Positions 43,523-52,617 of a stretch of DNA of 64,000 bases are shown piece after piece (position 1 is the first letter of the stretch; the number at the start of each line of letters is the position of its first letter). The DNA is taken from contig JAJRPG010000024.1 of NCBI GenBank assembly GCA_024280855.1, forward strand, positions 1 through 64,000, read 5' to 3'. The translations under genes were made by a program, and so were the position numbers. Origin of the DNA: Planctomycetota bacterium (GTDB taxonomy: Bacteria; Planctomycetota; Phycisphaerae; UBA1845). The notes under the pieces were generated by a model, which was not told the DNA's origin, made no database searches, and worked only from the letters and a program-made list of their open reading frames with translations.

Positions 43523-44821
43523 ATGAGCAACGAAAAGGCGACTAGTTTATTTGACGATGCCATAAGCCGATTGGATGACGCAGCGGCTCATGCAAAGATT
43601 GAGGCCGAGGCACTCCTACGACTCAGACGTCCTAAGGCGTTTATGGAAGTTTCCATCCCGGTTCGCATGGACGACGGTACGCTGCGCGTCTTTACGGGAT
43701 ATCGTTCACGACATGACGATTCTCGCGGACCTGCGAAAGGTGGCATTCGTTTTCATCCCAATGTTTCGCCAGAGGAGGTCAAGGCCCTGGCATTTTGGAT
43801 GACGTGTAAATGTGCGTGCGTGGGCATCCCCTATGGGGGCGGCAAAGGTGGCGTAACTGTTAACCCTAAAGAACTTTCTCGCTTGGAATTAGAGCGGTTA
43901 AGTCGTGGGTATATTCGACAGGTAGCTGATTTCATCGGACCAGATACCGATGTGCCTGCGCCGGATGTTTATACTAATGCTACGGTAATGGGTTGGATGA
44001 TGGATGAGTATTCAAAAATTCATCGCCAGCGAACGCCAGCGGTTATTACGGGCAAGCCTATTGCGCTTGGTGGCAGCCTAGGCAGAGATGATGCGACGGG
44101 ACGCGGTGCTTATTATTGCATTAAAGAATTAGAAAAATTGCGAGACTGGAAGCCGTCGGAGATGCGGGTAGCGGTGCAAGGGTTCGGTAACGCCGGGCAG
44201 CATGTCGCGCGATTGCTACATGCTGATGGTTATAAAATCGTGGCTGTCAGCGATTCTCGTGGCGGGATTTATTCAGCGGAGGGATTCGACATACCAAGCC
44301 TCATCAAGATGAAGCGGGATTCACGTCGCCTGGAAGCAGTGTATTGCCATGAAACGATCTGTGAAACGGTTGATGCTCAGAAAATTACGAACGAAGAGCT
44401 GCTTGAACTGGATGTAGACTTACTATTACCAGCGGCGCTGGAAAATCAGATTACGACTGACAACGTAGCTAACATCAAGGCCCCAGTTATTGTTGAGCTA
44501 GCTAATGGTCCTACGACAAGCGATGCGGATGAAGTCTTAGCTAAGCGCGGGACGTTGGTTGTGCCAGACATTTTAGCCAATGCTGGTGGCGTGACGGTGA
44601 GTTATTTTGAGTGGGTGCAAAACAAAGCTGGCTATTACTGGACGGTTGAAGAAATCCATCGAAAGCTTCGCCCTATTATGGTGAGTGCGTTTCATGCGAT
44701 TTATGAAGTGATGGAAAACAAGAAGATAGATATGCGCACCGCAGCTTATGTGGTCGCCTTGGAACGCATTGGTGAGGCTATTGCGGCGCAGGGGACGGCG
44801 GAGTTTTTTGTTAAGACTTAG
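43523..44821 (+). CDS. gdhA: Glutamate dehydrogenase (Glu/Leu/Phe/Val family)
   Basis: A 432-residue amino acid dehydrogenase. The N-terminal domain has AKGGIRFHP and the catalytic Lys in PYGGGKGGVTVNP (about 107-119), then GPDTDVPAPDVYTN. The Rossmann domain has VQGFGNAGQHVARLL and ANAGGVTVSYFEWVQN. These match the hexameric glutamate dehydrogenases better than leucine or phenylalanine dehydrogenases, which are shorter. GAAGGA precedes ATG 43523. It interconverts glutamate and 2-oxoglutarate plus ammonia; the acidic SDSRGG after the second strand suggests NAD rather than NADP. It is transcribed alone or with the preceding gene (118-base gap). Confidence 0.92.
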   Translation: MSNEKATSLFDDAISRLDDAAAHAKIEAEALLRLRRPKAFMEVSIPVRMDDGTLRVFTGYRSRHDDSRGPAKGGIRFHPNVSPEEVKALAFWMTCKCACVGIPYGGGKGGVTVNPKELSRLELERLSRGYIRQVADFIGPDTDVPAPDVYTNATVMGWMMDEYSKIHRQRTPAVITGKPIALGGSLGRDDATGRGAYYCIKELEKLRDWKPSEMRVAVQGFGNAGQHVARLLHADGYKIVAVSDSRGGIYSAEGFDIPSLIKMKRDSRRLEAVYCHETICETVDAQKITNEELLELDVDLLLPAALENQITTDNVANIKAPVIVELANGPTTSDADEVLAKRGTLVVPDILANAGGVTVSYFEWVQNKAGYYWTVEEIHRKLRPIMVSAFHAIYEVMENKKIDMRTAAYVVALERIGEAIAAQGTAEFFVKT

Positions 44822-44902
44822 TTGTTATTATAGCTTGCTTAATAAATGTTGAAGCATTGTCGTACGTTTTTTAGCGTAAGCCAGGGCAAATAAAATCGTA
44901 AG

Positions 44903-44928
44903 TCCGCGCGGGCTGAAGCCTGCGGCTC
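44903..44928 (-). repeat. Palindromic intergenic repeat, family R1, copy B
   Basis: The inverse-orientation copy of 10655-10680, differing at one of 26 bases. It lies between the glutamate dehydrogenase and acetolactate synthase-like genes, which are co-directional, so a terminator or transcript-processing role is possible. Confidence 0.7.
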
Positions 44929-44979
44929 GTTTGATAAATGGACTCTGGACCATACTAATTATCCGTTAAAGGATACCGC

Positions 44980-46626
44980 ATGAATGCTTCTGATTTATTC
45001 GTAAAATGCCTTGAAAATGAAGGCGTGACACATATTTTCGGCGTACCCGGCGAGGAAAACGCCAACTTCATGATGTCGCTCGAAAATTCGTCTATTCAAT
45101 TCATACTTACACGTCACGAACAAGGCGCGGCATTCATGGCTGATGTTTATGGCAGACTTACTGGTAAGCCCGGTGTATGCCTGGCTACGCTTGGGCCTGG
45201 GGCCACGAATCTTGTAACTGGTGTCGCGGATGGCAATATGGACCGCGCGCCAATGGTTGTCATAACTGGTCAAGCGGATAGTAAACGGCAGCATAAGGAG
45301 AGCCATCAGAATATGGATGTCGTGGCGATGTTCAAGCCGATTACCAAATGGGCGACGCCGATACTTCATGCTGACAACATTCCGGAGATTGTGCGGAAAG
45401 CTTTTAAGATCGCAACGACGGAGAAGCCTGGCGCTTGTCATATTGAATTGGCGGAAGACATCGCGGCATCTCCCTCTTTGGATCAACCCTTGAAGCCTTG
45501 CACAGTGCGACGGCCTGTAGCGGACGATCATATTATCAACGAAGCGTGGGAATTGATTTGTAGCGCTAAGCGGCCTGTGATTCTGGCAGGTAACGGTACG
45601 ATACGAACGCGGGCTAGTAAGCAGTTGCGCAAGCTTGCTGACTCAACGGGAATTGGCGTGATTAGCACTTTCATGGGCAAAGGCTGCGTCGATCGACATG
45701 CTAATTATGCTCTGTTCACTGTGGGGTTGCAGTCGAAAGACGTTGTGGCCTGTGCTATCGACGCGGCTGACGTTGTGATTACGCTGGGTTACGACATGGT
45801 GGAATATCATCCACGTCTGTGGAATAAAGATCGGAATAAGGAAATCGTCCACTTGGACTTCCTGCCGGCTGAGGTCGATGCTCATTATCATGCCTCAGTC
45901 GAAGTAGTTGGCGACCTGGCTCATTCTTTGTGGATGCTAAATCAGCGCGTGATGCGCGAGCCTATTGATTTTCATACGAATCAACATGCCACGATACGCG
46001 AAGAAATGATGAGAGATTTTGCCACGCACAAAAACGACGACACCAAAGGATTGATCCGTCCGCAAAAAGCGATATGGGATGTTCGTCAGGCGCTCGGCTC
46101 TTGCGACATTCTGCTTAGCGATGTGGGGGCACACAAAATGTGGATCGCTCGATATTATCAGTGCGACGAGCCGAATACATGTTTGATTTCCAACGGCTTT
46201 TGTTCGATGGGTTTTGCGTTGCCTGGCGCTATCGCAGCTAAGATGATTTACCCCGAGCGCCGCGTCATGGCCATATGTGGAGACGCGGGATTCATGATGA
46301 ACGTGCAAGAAATCGAAACGGCTAGGCGAATTGGCGCGAATATCGTGGTCATGATTTGGGAGGATAAAGAGTACGGGCTAATCACCTGGAAGCAGCAAAA
46401 TCAATTTGGCAAGCATACTGACCTGAGCTTTAACAATCCCGATTTCGTGAAGTTAGCGGAGTCGTTTGATTGCCTGGGGCTTCGCGTGGAAAATTCCTGC
46501 GATCTCGCGCCAGCACTCGAAGAGGCGTTTAGCGCAGACCGGCCTTGCGTGCTAACTATTCCGATAGATTACAGAGAGAATGCGTTGCTGACACAACGAT
46601 TAGGGGAAATTGCCTGCCCGATTTAA
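44980..46626 (+). CDS. Acetolactate synthase-like ThDP enzyme (AlsS type)
   Basis: A 548-residue thiamine diphosphate enzyme. The N-terminal domain has GVPGEENANF, the cofactor-activating Glu in TRHEQGAAFMADVYGRLTG (about residue 48) and LGPGATNLVTG. The cofactor motif is GDAGFMMNVQEIETA (about 434). DVVITLGYDMVEYHPRLWN and SDVGAHKMWIARYY resemble Bacillus AlsS, the catabolic acetolactate synthase, rather than anabolic IlvB. No regulatory IlvN gene is adjacent, which also fits. AAGGA lies six bases before the ATG. It condenses two pyruvates to acetolactate if the AlsS reading is right; other ThDP decarboxylases of this branch remain possible. Confidence 0.82.
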   Translation: MNASDLFVKCLENEGVTHIFGVPGEENANFMMSLENSSIQFILTRHEQGAAFMADVYGRLTGKPGVCLATLGPGATNLVTGVADGNMDRAPMVVITGQADSKRQHKESHQNMDVVAMFKPITKWATPILHADNIPEIVRKAFKIATTEKPGACHIELAEDIAASPSLDQPLKPCTVRRPVADDHIINEAWELICSAKRPVILAGNGTIRTRASKQLRKLADSTGIGVISTFMGKGCVDRHANYALFTVGLQSKDVVACAIDAADVVITLGYDMVEYHPRLWNKDRNKEIVHLDFLPAEVDAHYHASVEVVGDLAHSLWMLNQRVMREPIDFHTNQHATIREEMMRDFATHKNDDTKGLIRPQKAIWDVRQALGSCDILLSDVGAHKMWIARYYQCDEPNTCLISNGFCSMGFALPGAIAAKMIYPERRVMAICGDAGFMMNVQEIETARRIGANIVVMIWEDKEYGLITWKQQNQFGKHTDLSFNNPDFVKLAESFDCLGLRVENSCDLAPALEEAFSADRPCVLTIPIDYRENALLTQRLGEIACPI

Positions 46627-46709
46627 TGTAACAGGCGAGGGCTATTAAGGACTTAGATTTGGGGCAGCCGAATAAATATTTCGGCTCAATTAAGATGAGG
46701 AAGATTCAG

Positions 46710-47339
46710 ATGAAAATGTTTACTAGACATTCAATGATGCGGCTGGCTTATGTGACGGTTATCGCCAGCGTGTTGAGCCTTGGCTGCGACAATAGAACAG
46801 AGGCGGGCGATTCAAAAGTTATCGAGAAAATTTTGGCGAAGGCGGATGCCAAAGTTCCAGCCAATGCCGAGAAGGCGACTTTCGCTGCGGGGTGCTTTTG
46901 GGGGGTCGAGTCTGCGTATCAGCAACTTGACGGAGTCATTAAAACTTCCGTCGGTTATACCGGTGGCAATTTGAACAAGCCGTCATACAAAGATGTTTGC
47001 AGCGGTCAGACAGGACATGCGGAAGCGGTTGAGGTTATTTTCGATCCAAGCAAAGTGAGTTATGAAAAACTCGTAGAAACTTTTTGGAATATCCACGACC
47101 CCACCACGCTGAATAGTCAAGGTCCAGATTTTGGTACACAGTATCGCTCAGCTATCTTTTTCCATAATCTCAAACAGCAGGCGATTGCGACGACCTCGAA
47201 ACAGGCTACACAGGCGTCGGGGAAATTTCCCAAAAAAATCGTCACAGAAGTCACGCAAGCCTCTTCGTTTTTCAAAGCTGAAGATTATCATCAGAGCTAT
47301 CTAGCAAAGCTTGGCAAGACTTCGTGCAAAACACCTTGA
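46710..47339 (+). CDS. msrA: Lipoprotein peptide-methionine (S)-S-oxide reductase
   Basis: A 209-residue MsrA with a lipoprotein signal VIASVLSLGC (Cys 26). The catalytic motif is GCFWGVESAYQQLDGV (nucleophile Cys 62), then SVGYTGG, GHAEAVEVIFDP and FWNIHDPTTLNSQGPDFGTQ, all standard. The C-terminal KTSCKTP provides a possible resolving Cys. GAGGA stands before ATG 46710; the open frame to 46659 adds a polar stretch before the signal. With the lipoprotein MsrB at 40184 it would repair both sulfoxide epimers outside the cytoplasm. Confidence 0.94.
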   Translation: MKMFTRHSMMRLAYVTVIASVLSLGCDNRTEAGDSKVIEKILAKADAKVPANAEKATFAAGCFWGVESAYQQLDGVIKTSVGYTGGNLNKPSYKDVCSGQTGHAEAVEVIFDPSKVSYEKLVETFWNIHDPTTLNSQGPDFGTQYRSAIFFHNLKQQAIATTSKQATQASGKFPKKIVTEVTQASSFFKAEDYHQSYLAKLGKTSCKTP

Positions 47340-47396
47340 GAAAACATCACGGGGATAGCTATATATCGCCGGTAAACATGGTGAGGGTGTAAGTCT

Positions 47397-48140
47397 ATGT
47401 ATCAAATTAAATGTGCGGAAATTTGGGGCGGGATTCGTAGCGAAGATACTGATATCTGCGCAGCGGGAATCACCGCTAGCCTTTATTCGGGCGCTTGCGA
47501 TGGTGGCAAAGGCGGAGACGTTTATTATTTCAGCGTTTGCGAAAGCGACATGCTGACGCGCATTGCGATAGCTGATGTCGTGGGTCATGGGGAAGCCGTT
47601 AGCGATATGAGCGGCTGGATGTACGGCGCGCTCGAATCGCGGATGAATAGCACAGCCGGAAATGATGTCCTTGCAGAATTGAATGGTTTGGCTTGTGAAC
47701 GCGGCTTTGATGCGCTTACGACCGCTGCGGTCGTGGGGTATTATACGGCTGACAATCATGCTTATTTTTCGTATGCAGGACATCACGCAACGCTGGTGCG
47801 TCACAGCGACGACGGCAAATGGGCTGCGGCTAATCTTCAAGATTCTCCAGACCAATTGGCTAATCTTCCACTTGGCGTTGATCCAAATGTGGTGTACACG
47901 CAGGGCCGCATGCCGCTCAATTCCGGCGATCGGATGTTCCTCTATACAGATGGTGTCACCGAAGCGCCAGACAAAGACACCACGCTCTTTGGCGAAGCGC
48001 AACTCATGTCCGTGCTACGCGAGACGAGTGGTGGTAGCTTTATGGAAATTAAACGGGCGGTACTCGATGCCATTCGCAAACATACGGGAGGCCCGCTGAC
48101 TCACGACGATGTGACGCTGCTAGTGATCGAAGTAAACTAG
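47397..48140 (+). CDS. SpoIIE/RsbU-type PP2C protein phosphatase
   Basis: A 247-residue single-domain serine phosphatase. Metal-binding acids lie in GGKGGDVYYFSV, IADVVGHGEAVSDM, YTDGVTEAPD and the C-terminal THDDVTLLVIE, which are the SpoIIE signatures. There is no receiver, PAS or membrane part, so it needs a partner for signal input. GAGGGTG lies nine bases before the ATG. Such enzymes dephosphorylate anti-anti-sigma (STAS) proteins in partner-switching cascades; no STAS or RsbW gene is in the window. A rho-independent terminator follows. Confidence 0.88.
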   Translation: MYQIKCAEIWGGIRSEDTDICAAGITASLYSGACDGGKGGDVYYFSVCESDMLTRIAIADVVGHGEAVSDMSGWMYGALESRMNSTAGNDVLAELNGLACERGFDALTTAAVVGYYTADNHAYFSYAGHHATLVRHSDDGKWAAANLQDSPDQLANLPLGVDPNVVYTQGRMPLNSGDRMFLYTDGVTEAPDKDTTLFGEAQLMSVLRETSGGSFMEIKRAVLDAIRKHTGGPLTHDDVTLLVIEVN

Positions 48141-48160
48141 ATTAAACGATTCAACTTTCG

Positions 48161-48182
48161 GAAGTGACGCCACTTCTTTTTT
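48161..48182 (+). terminator. Rho-independent terminator
   Basis: GAAGTG (48161-48166), loop ACGC, CACTTC (48171-48176), followed by six T. It lies 20 bases after the stop of the SpoIIE-type phosphatase gene on the same strand. Confidence 0.75.
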
Positions 48183-48242
48183 ACAACGCAAATGAAGCAA
48201 CACCAAACATTAGCCTAGCCTTAACCAGTAGACTGACAAGAC

Positions 48243-48926
48243 TTAGCCCGGAGCGGTTGTTGGTGTTAGCAATCGAAAAGTAAATGTACCCAATGGCGAC
48301 GTCCCCATAAATGGAAAGCTGTCGTTTAAGTTTGTGATTAGATCAGGTGGCTGCGTATCCGCGTTGCCCGAAGTGAATGTCGTGCCGCTGTCAGTACCTG
48401 CGTCGTAGGGGTCGAGGTCTACGACTACTTCGCCTTGCCATATTCCGTCAGTATTTCGAAGGTCGAGATTCGATACACCTACGAACCAATCGGGACTTGG
48501 CGCGATCATTGAAACCAATGTTACTAAAGAATGTGTATCGCTAACCTGAAATGTAAGCGTAACGGAACCGGGCGACGAGGAGATGCCACCGCCAGAGATA
48601 ACAGAAAACGCCTCGCCGGTATCGATAGACGCAGTAACTTCATTGGTTAGTGAGGTCTTACTACCTACCTCAGCCATCTGTTCTATACCAAGCGAGGCTA
48701 ATTCGCCCTCCTGCCAAAATGTAACATCGGCATTATGAGTCCCGCCGATTAAACCGGAAAAGTGCGGGCCTGGCGGAAAATCTTGTGGATGGGTTGCCTC
48801 GCTCCACGTGGCCTCGAACACGACCTCATATTCGACGACTTCACCGGTCGCGGGAATTGGGCCACATCCGGGTAATAAAATAACGTTAAGCAACAACACT
48901 AATCCCAATTTGATATATATTTTCAT
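48243..48926 (-). CDS. Spondin_N-domain lipoprotein
   Basis: A 227-residue lipoprotein. The signal LVLLLNVILLPGC has Cys at residue 21. The mature protein is one Spondin_N domain: YEVVFEATWSEATHPQDFPP (33-52), PHFSGLIGGTHN, WQEGELASLGIEQMAEVG and the hallmark SMIAPSPDWFVGVSNLDL (139-156), then DPYDAGTDSGTTF (172-184). In animals this domain starts F-spondin; bacterial members are exported and uncharacterised. ATG 48926 gives the signal start; the open frame to 49025 is polar. A surface-binding role is inferred from the fold only. Confidence 0.88.
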   Translation of the reverse strand: MKIYIKLGLVLLLNVILLPGCGPIPATGEVVEYEVVFEATWSEATHPQDFPPGPHFSGLIGGTHNADVTFWQEGELASLGIEQMAEVGSKTSLTNEVTASIDTGEAFSVISGGGISSSPGSVTLTFQVSDTHSLVTLVSMIAPSPDWFVGVSNLDLRNTDGIWQGEVVVDLDPYDAGTDSGTTFTSGNADTQPPDLITNLNDSFPFMGTSPLGTFTFRLLTPTTAPG

Positions 48927-49132
48927 CTGAAAGCCGCTTCTTTTTTCTCTGGAATTCCAATTGACTGAAGCCAATCGAACTATCCTCTGGCAGCCAGTAT
49001 AGCCCACAAAGCCTTGTAGGACCAAAACTGTTACCTGGAATCGGCTACTTTTACTTGCTTCTCTATCCTCGTATAGTATATGCCTAAGTCGGGAGTTTGT
49101 TGCCGATTAGCTATTGTGGCAGGAGTGTACAT

Positions 49133-50158
49133 ATGAGACCTGATTCATCTTGGCAGCCCCCCATTCGTCGTCCTCGCAGATTACGTCAGAATGAAACGAT
49201 TCGCAGCCTGGTTCGCGAGACATCGCTACTACCTAGTCAGTTGGTGTTGCCTCAATTCATCGTAGAAGGTCATGACATTATTGAACCGATCGAAGCGATG
49301 CCAGGTAGATGTCGCCTTTCGATCGATCGCACGATAACTGAATGCAAACAGGCTATCGCCCTGGGTGTCAAAGTGTTTGCATTATTCCCGCGCGTTCCTG
49401 ATTCACTCAAGACCAACGATGGCCAGGAAGCCTTAAACCCCGACAGCTTGGTCAACCAGGCCATTCACGCCATTAAAGAAAACTGTCCCGATGCGTGCCT
49501 CGTAGCTGACATCGCGTTAGACCCCTATTCGGCAGTTGGACACGATGGATTAGTCAGCCCACAGGGGAAGGTGTTAAACGACGAGACCGTTAAGGTACTC
49601 GCGCAAATGGCTGTTAATCATGCTCAGGCTGGTGCCGATATTGTGGCACCTTCGGATATGATGGACGGACGTGTCGGTGCGATACGTTCTGCGCTCGACC
49701 ACGCAGGCTTCACGGATGTAGCCATACTTAGTTACACGGCAAAATATGCCTCATCATTTTATGGCCCCTTTCGTCAGGCACTTGAGTCTGCGCCGGTGGA
49801 TGCACCTAACGTGCCGCGAAACAAAAAAACCTATCAGATGGACCCCGCGAACTCGCGTGAAGCGATCATCGAAGCGATGCTGGATGAGGCTGAAGGGGCT
49901 GACATGCTCATGGTTAAGCCGGGTTTGCCATACCTGGACATCATTACGACGCTGCGAAGTCGTACGCAGTTGCCTATCGCAGCTTATCATGTTAGCGGTG
50001 AGTACGCGATGATTAAGGCGGCTGGTCGGCTCGGTTGGCTTGATGAAAAAGCGTGTATGCAAGAATCACTCATCGCTATAGCTCGCGCGGGGGCGGACAT
50101 TATTTTTACTTACGCAGCAATGGACTATGCACGATGGTGGCGTGAATCGCAGGCTTAG
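49133..50158 (+). CDS. hemB: Delta-aminolevulinic acid dehydratase
   Basis: A 341-residue porphobilinogen synthase, which condenses two 5-aminolevulinates. RRPRRLRQNETIRSLVRET is the family N-terminus. The Schiff-base lysines are K204 (SYTAKYASSFYGPFR) and K262 (MVKPGLPYLD). The metal region DIALDPYSAVGHDG (126-139) has the Asp/His form, not the Cys-rich zinc form, so this is the magnesium/potassium-dependent class. AGGAG eight bases before ATG 49133 fixes the start. Its 3' end overlaps that of hemC, on the other strand, by four bases. Confidence 0.96.
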   Translation: MRPDSSWQPPIRRPRRLRQNETIRSLVRETSLLPSQLVLPQFIVEGHDIIEPIEAMPGRCRLSIDRTITECKQAIALGVKVFALFPRVPDSLKTNDGQEALNPDSLVNQAIHAIKENCPDACLVADIALDPYSAVGHDGLVSPQGKVLNDETVKVLAQMAVNHAQAGADIVAPSDMMDGRVGAIRSALDHAGFTDVAILSYTAKYASSFYGPFRQALESAPVDAPNVPRNKKTYQMDPANSREAIIEAMLDEAEGADMLMVKPGLPYLDIITTLRSRTQLPIAAYHVSGEYAMIKAAGRLGWLDEKACMQESLIAIARAGADIIFTYAAMDYARWWRESQA

Positions 50159-51036
50159 CCAATTTGCCTGATGAGGACTTCGGCCAAGGACTTTCCCACT
50201 GATTCGGGGAGATGCCCTCGCAATGTCTCTGTCGCAACGCGCGATCCGCCTTCGCTAAACAATTGCCCTGACAACACGACTTCGTCGCCATCAAGATGAG
50301 CTAGAGCGCCCACTGGCGTATGGCATCCGGCTCCGATATGTCGAAGAAAGGCTCGCTCCGCAGTAACGATTTTTCGTGACGGGGCATGGTCGAGCATGCT
50401 AGCTATTCCCCTTGCGTTACCGTCGTCGCGGGTTTGCAAAGCCATCGCCCCTTGTGCCGGTGCGGGAACGAATACGTCCGTTGGCAGATCAATGCGATAC
50501 GTTGGATCGATACCTAATCTTTTTAGTCCAGCAGCAGCTAAGACCACGCCATCAAACTCGCCCAGGCTTAGCTTCTCAATTCGTGTCGGCACGTTGCCGC
50601 GAAGAGGGACTATTTCTACGTTTCCCAACCGACGAAACTGCGCAGCCCGACGCGGGCTACTGGTTCCAATCCGAAAGCCTTTAGGCAAATCGTGAACATC
50701 AACCGTAACATTCGTCACCAGCGTATCGTTGGCTACTTCTCTGACGGGGATGGCAGCCACGATCAATCCAGACGTCATCGCTGTCTGAAGGTCTTTATAG
50801 CTATGCACTGCGAGATCAATATCACTACTGAGGAGCGCTTGTTCAATCGTCCCCACAAAGCCGCCGACCGGCCAACGTGAATCAATGGGCTGACGGGGAG
50901 CGATATCGCCGTGTGTTTTAATAATAACCAGCTCTATTTCGAGTTTTGGTTCATGAGAAATGAGTTGTTGCGAGACCCAGTTTGCCTGCCAAAGCGCTAA
51001 TTCGCTACCGCGCGTGCCGACACGAATCTTATTCAC
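50155..51036 (-). CDS. hemC: Hydroxymethylbilane synthase
   Basis: A 293-residue porphobilinogen deaminase. IRVGTRGSELALWQANWV starts the protein. HSYKDLQT carries the catalytic Asp (82), GTSSPRRAAQ the substrate Arg pair, and GAGCHTPVGALA the Cys (238) that holds the dipyrromethane cofactor. GTG 51036 overlaps the hemL stop by GTGA, so the two are coupled. It polymerises four porphobilinogens in the cytoplasm. Confidence 0.96.
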   Translation of the reverse strand: MNKIRVGTRGSELALWQANWVSQQLISHEPKLEIELVIIKTHGDIAPRQPIDSRWPVGGFVGTIEQALLSSDIDLAVHSYKDLQTAMTSGLIVAAIPVREVANDTLVTNVTVDVHDLPKGFRIGTSSPRRAAQFRRLGNVEIVPLRGNVPTRIEKLSLGEFDGVVLAAAGLKRLGIDPTYRIDLPTDVFVPAPAQGAMALQTRDDGNARGIASMLDHAPSRKIVTAERAFLRHIGAGCHTPVGALAHLDGDEVVLSGQLFSEGGSRVATETLRGHLPESVGKSLAEVLIRQIG

Positions 51037-52339
51037 TTAATGATCTCCGCAAAACTTTCTGCGGCTGCCTGGCAAACGCGGTCTATTATTTCGTCATCGT
51101 GTGCGGATGATACGAACATCGCTTCATAGCCTGACGGCGGTAGCCACACACCTCGATTAAGCATGGCGTGAAAAAAACGTGCGTATAAATCGTGATCGCA
51201 CGCTGTAGCGTCTTCCATATTTTTCACGGGGGCAGACGAAAACGCCATGCCGAATAGGCCACCAACAAAACTGGTTTGGATAGCGACGCCAGCCTGCGCT
51301 GCGGCAGCATCTAGCCCGGCGCATAATCGCTGCGAGCTTGCGGCGAGTGAATCGTAAAAACCTTCTTGCTGACAAAGTGAAAGCGTGGCTAACCCTGTGG
51401 CCATGGCGACAGGATTTCCGCTTAGTGTGCCTGCCTGGTACATAGGTCCCAGCGGACTAACCAGTGACATCAACTCGCGCGAGCCACCGTATGCTGCAAC
51501 TGGCATGCCGCCCCCGATGACTTTTCCCAAGCACGTTATATCCGGCTGAACACCGCATATATTTTGATTCCCCCCCACGCGACACGAAACCCTGTCATCA
51601 CTTCATCAAAAATTAATAAACAATTATGTTGATCGCAAAGTGATCGCAAGCCAGCGAGGAAACCATTAGCCGGTGAAACAAATCCCATGTTGCCTGCGAT
51701 AGGTTCGACGATGATCGCAGCGACCTGGTTCGTATGGGCTTCCAGAATTTGAGTGAGCGTTTCCAAGTCGTTGTACGGCGCTAGCAAAGTTGTCTGAGCT
51801 ATCGTTTTCGGTACACCAGCTGAATCCGGAGTAGCACACGCCACAGCCCCCGAACCTGCAGCGACAAGCAGCGAATCCACATGGCCATGATATCCTCCGA
51901 TGAATTTGATAATGCTATCGCGCTTCGTCGCAGCGCGGGCAAGTCGTATAGCGCTCATCGTGGCTTCGGTGCCGCTATTTACGAAACGCAACATTTCCAG
52001 CGATGGAATCGCACTTACAATCATCTCGGCTAGTGCTTGTTCAGCTGCGCAGCAGGCGCCAAAACTAATACCGTCAGCGGCGGCTTGGTTAATAGCTTGT
52101 AAGACTTGGGGATGGGCATGACCAACTATGGCAGCCCCCCAACTGCCCACCAAGTCGATATATTTCTGGCCGTCTACGTCAGTCACAAAGGGACCGTTCG
52201 CGCGGGCGATAAATCGCGGGACACCGCCAACGGCTTTCATGGCGCGAACCGGGCTGTTTACACCGCCAGGCATCAAACGCTGGGCGGCTGAGAAGAGAGA
52301 TGTTGATTGCGACAACTCAGTGGAACGTACTCGCTGCAT
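51033..52339 (-). CDS. hemL: Glutamate-1-semialdehyde aminotransferase, frameshifted in a G7 run
   Basis: The full GSA aminomutase is spread over two frames. Residues 1-257 from ATG 52339 include LMPGGVNSPVRAM, NSGTEATMSAIRLARA, GGYHGHVD and LLIFDEVMTGFRVAWGG. The frame then reads 10 wrong codons to a stop. The other frame continues without a gap as NQNICGVQPDITCLGKVIGG, with the PLP lysine, MYQAGTLSGNPVAMATGL and the normal C-terminus to 51033. The shift lies in seven G (51570-51576 on the complement); eight would restore the gene, as would a -1 slip on G-GGG-GGA. It makes 5-aminolevulinate in the C5 haem pathway. A sequencing error, a real mutation and programmed slippage all fit the sequence. 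Confidence 0.9.
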
Positions 52340-52567
52340 AATCCGCGCTTTCTACAAGTGATGATTCCTACTAACGTAAGATAATATATCACTTCCGAAA
52401 GCGTGCAGTATAAGGGAAATTAACAGAGACTCCCAACCATGCCTCATTACGCGCGGTCCGCTCGCCCTGCACTCCATACGCCACACGAGTTCAAGCGATC
52501 ACACAGATTTGGATCAAAAAGAACCATATCTGGAGATTATAGTATAGCTTCAGTACGGTGTGCCGAT

Positions 52568-52597
52568 CACAAAGGGGCGAATTGTCGCCCCTTTGTG
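52568..52597 (-). terminator. Strong hairpin after the giant repeat gene
   Basis: CACAAAGGGGCGA (52568-52580) pairs over 13 bases with TCGCCCCTTTGTG (52585-52597) around a 4-base loop. It lies 20 bases beyond the stop of the 1737-residue protein gene. No T-run follows on the transcribed strand, so it may stabilise the 3' end rather than terminate on its own. Confidence 0.55.
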
Positions 52598-52617
52598 GAA
52601 CAGCTACCAGTTTGAGA

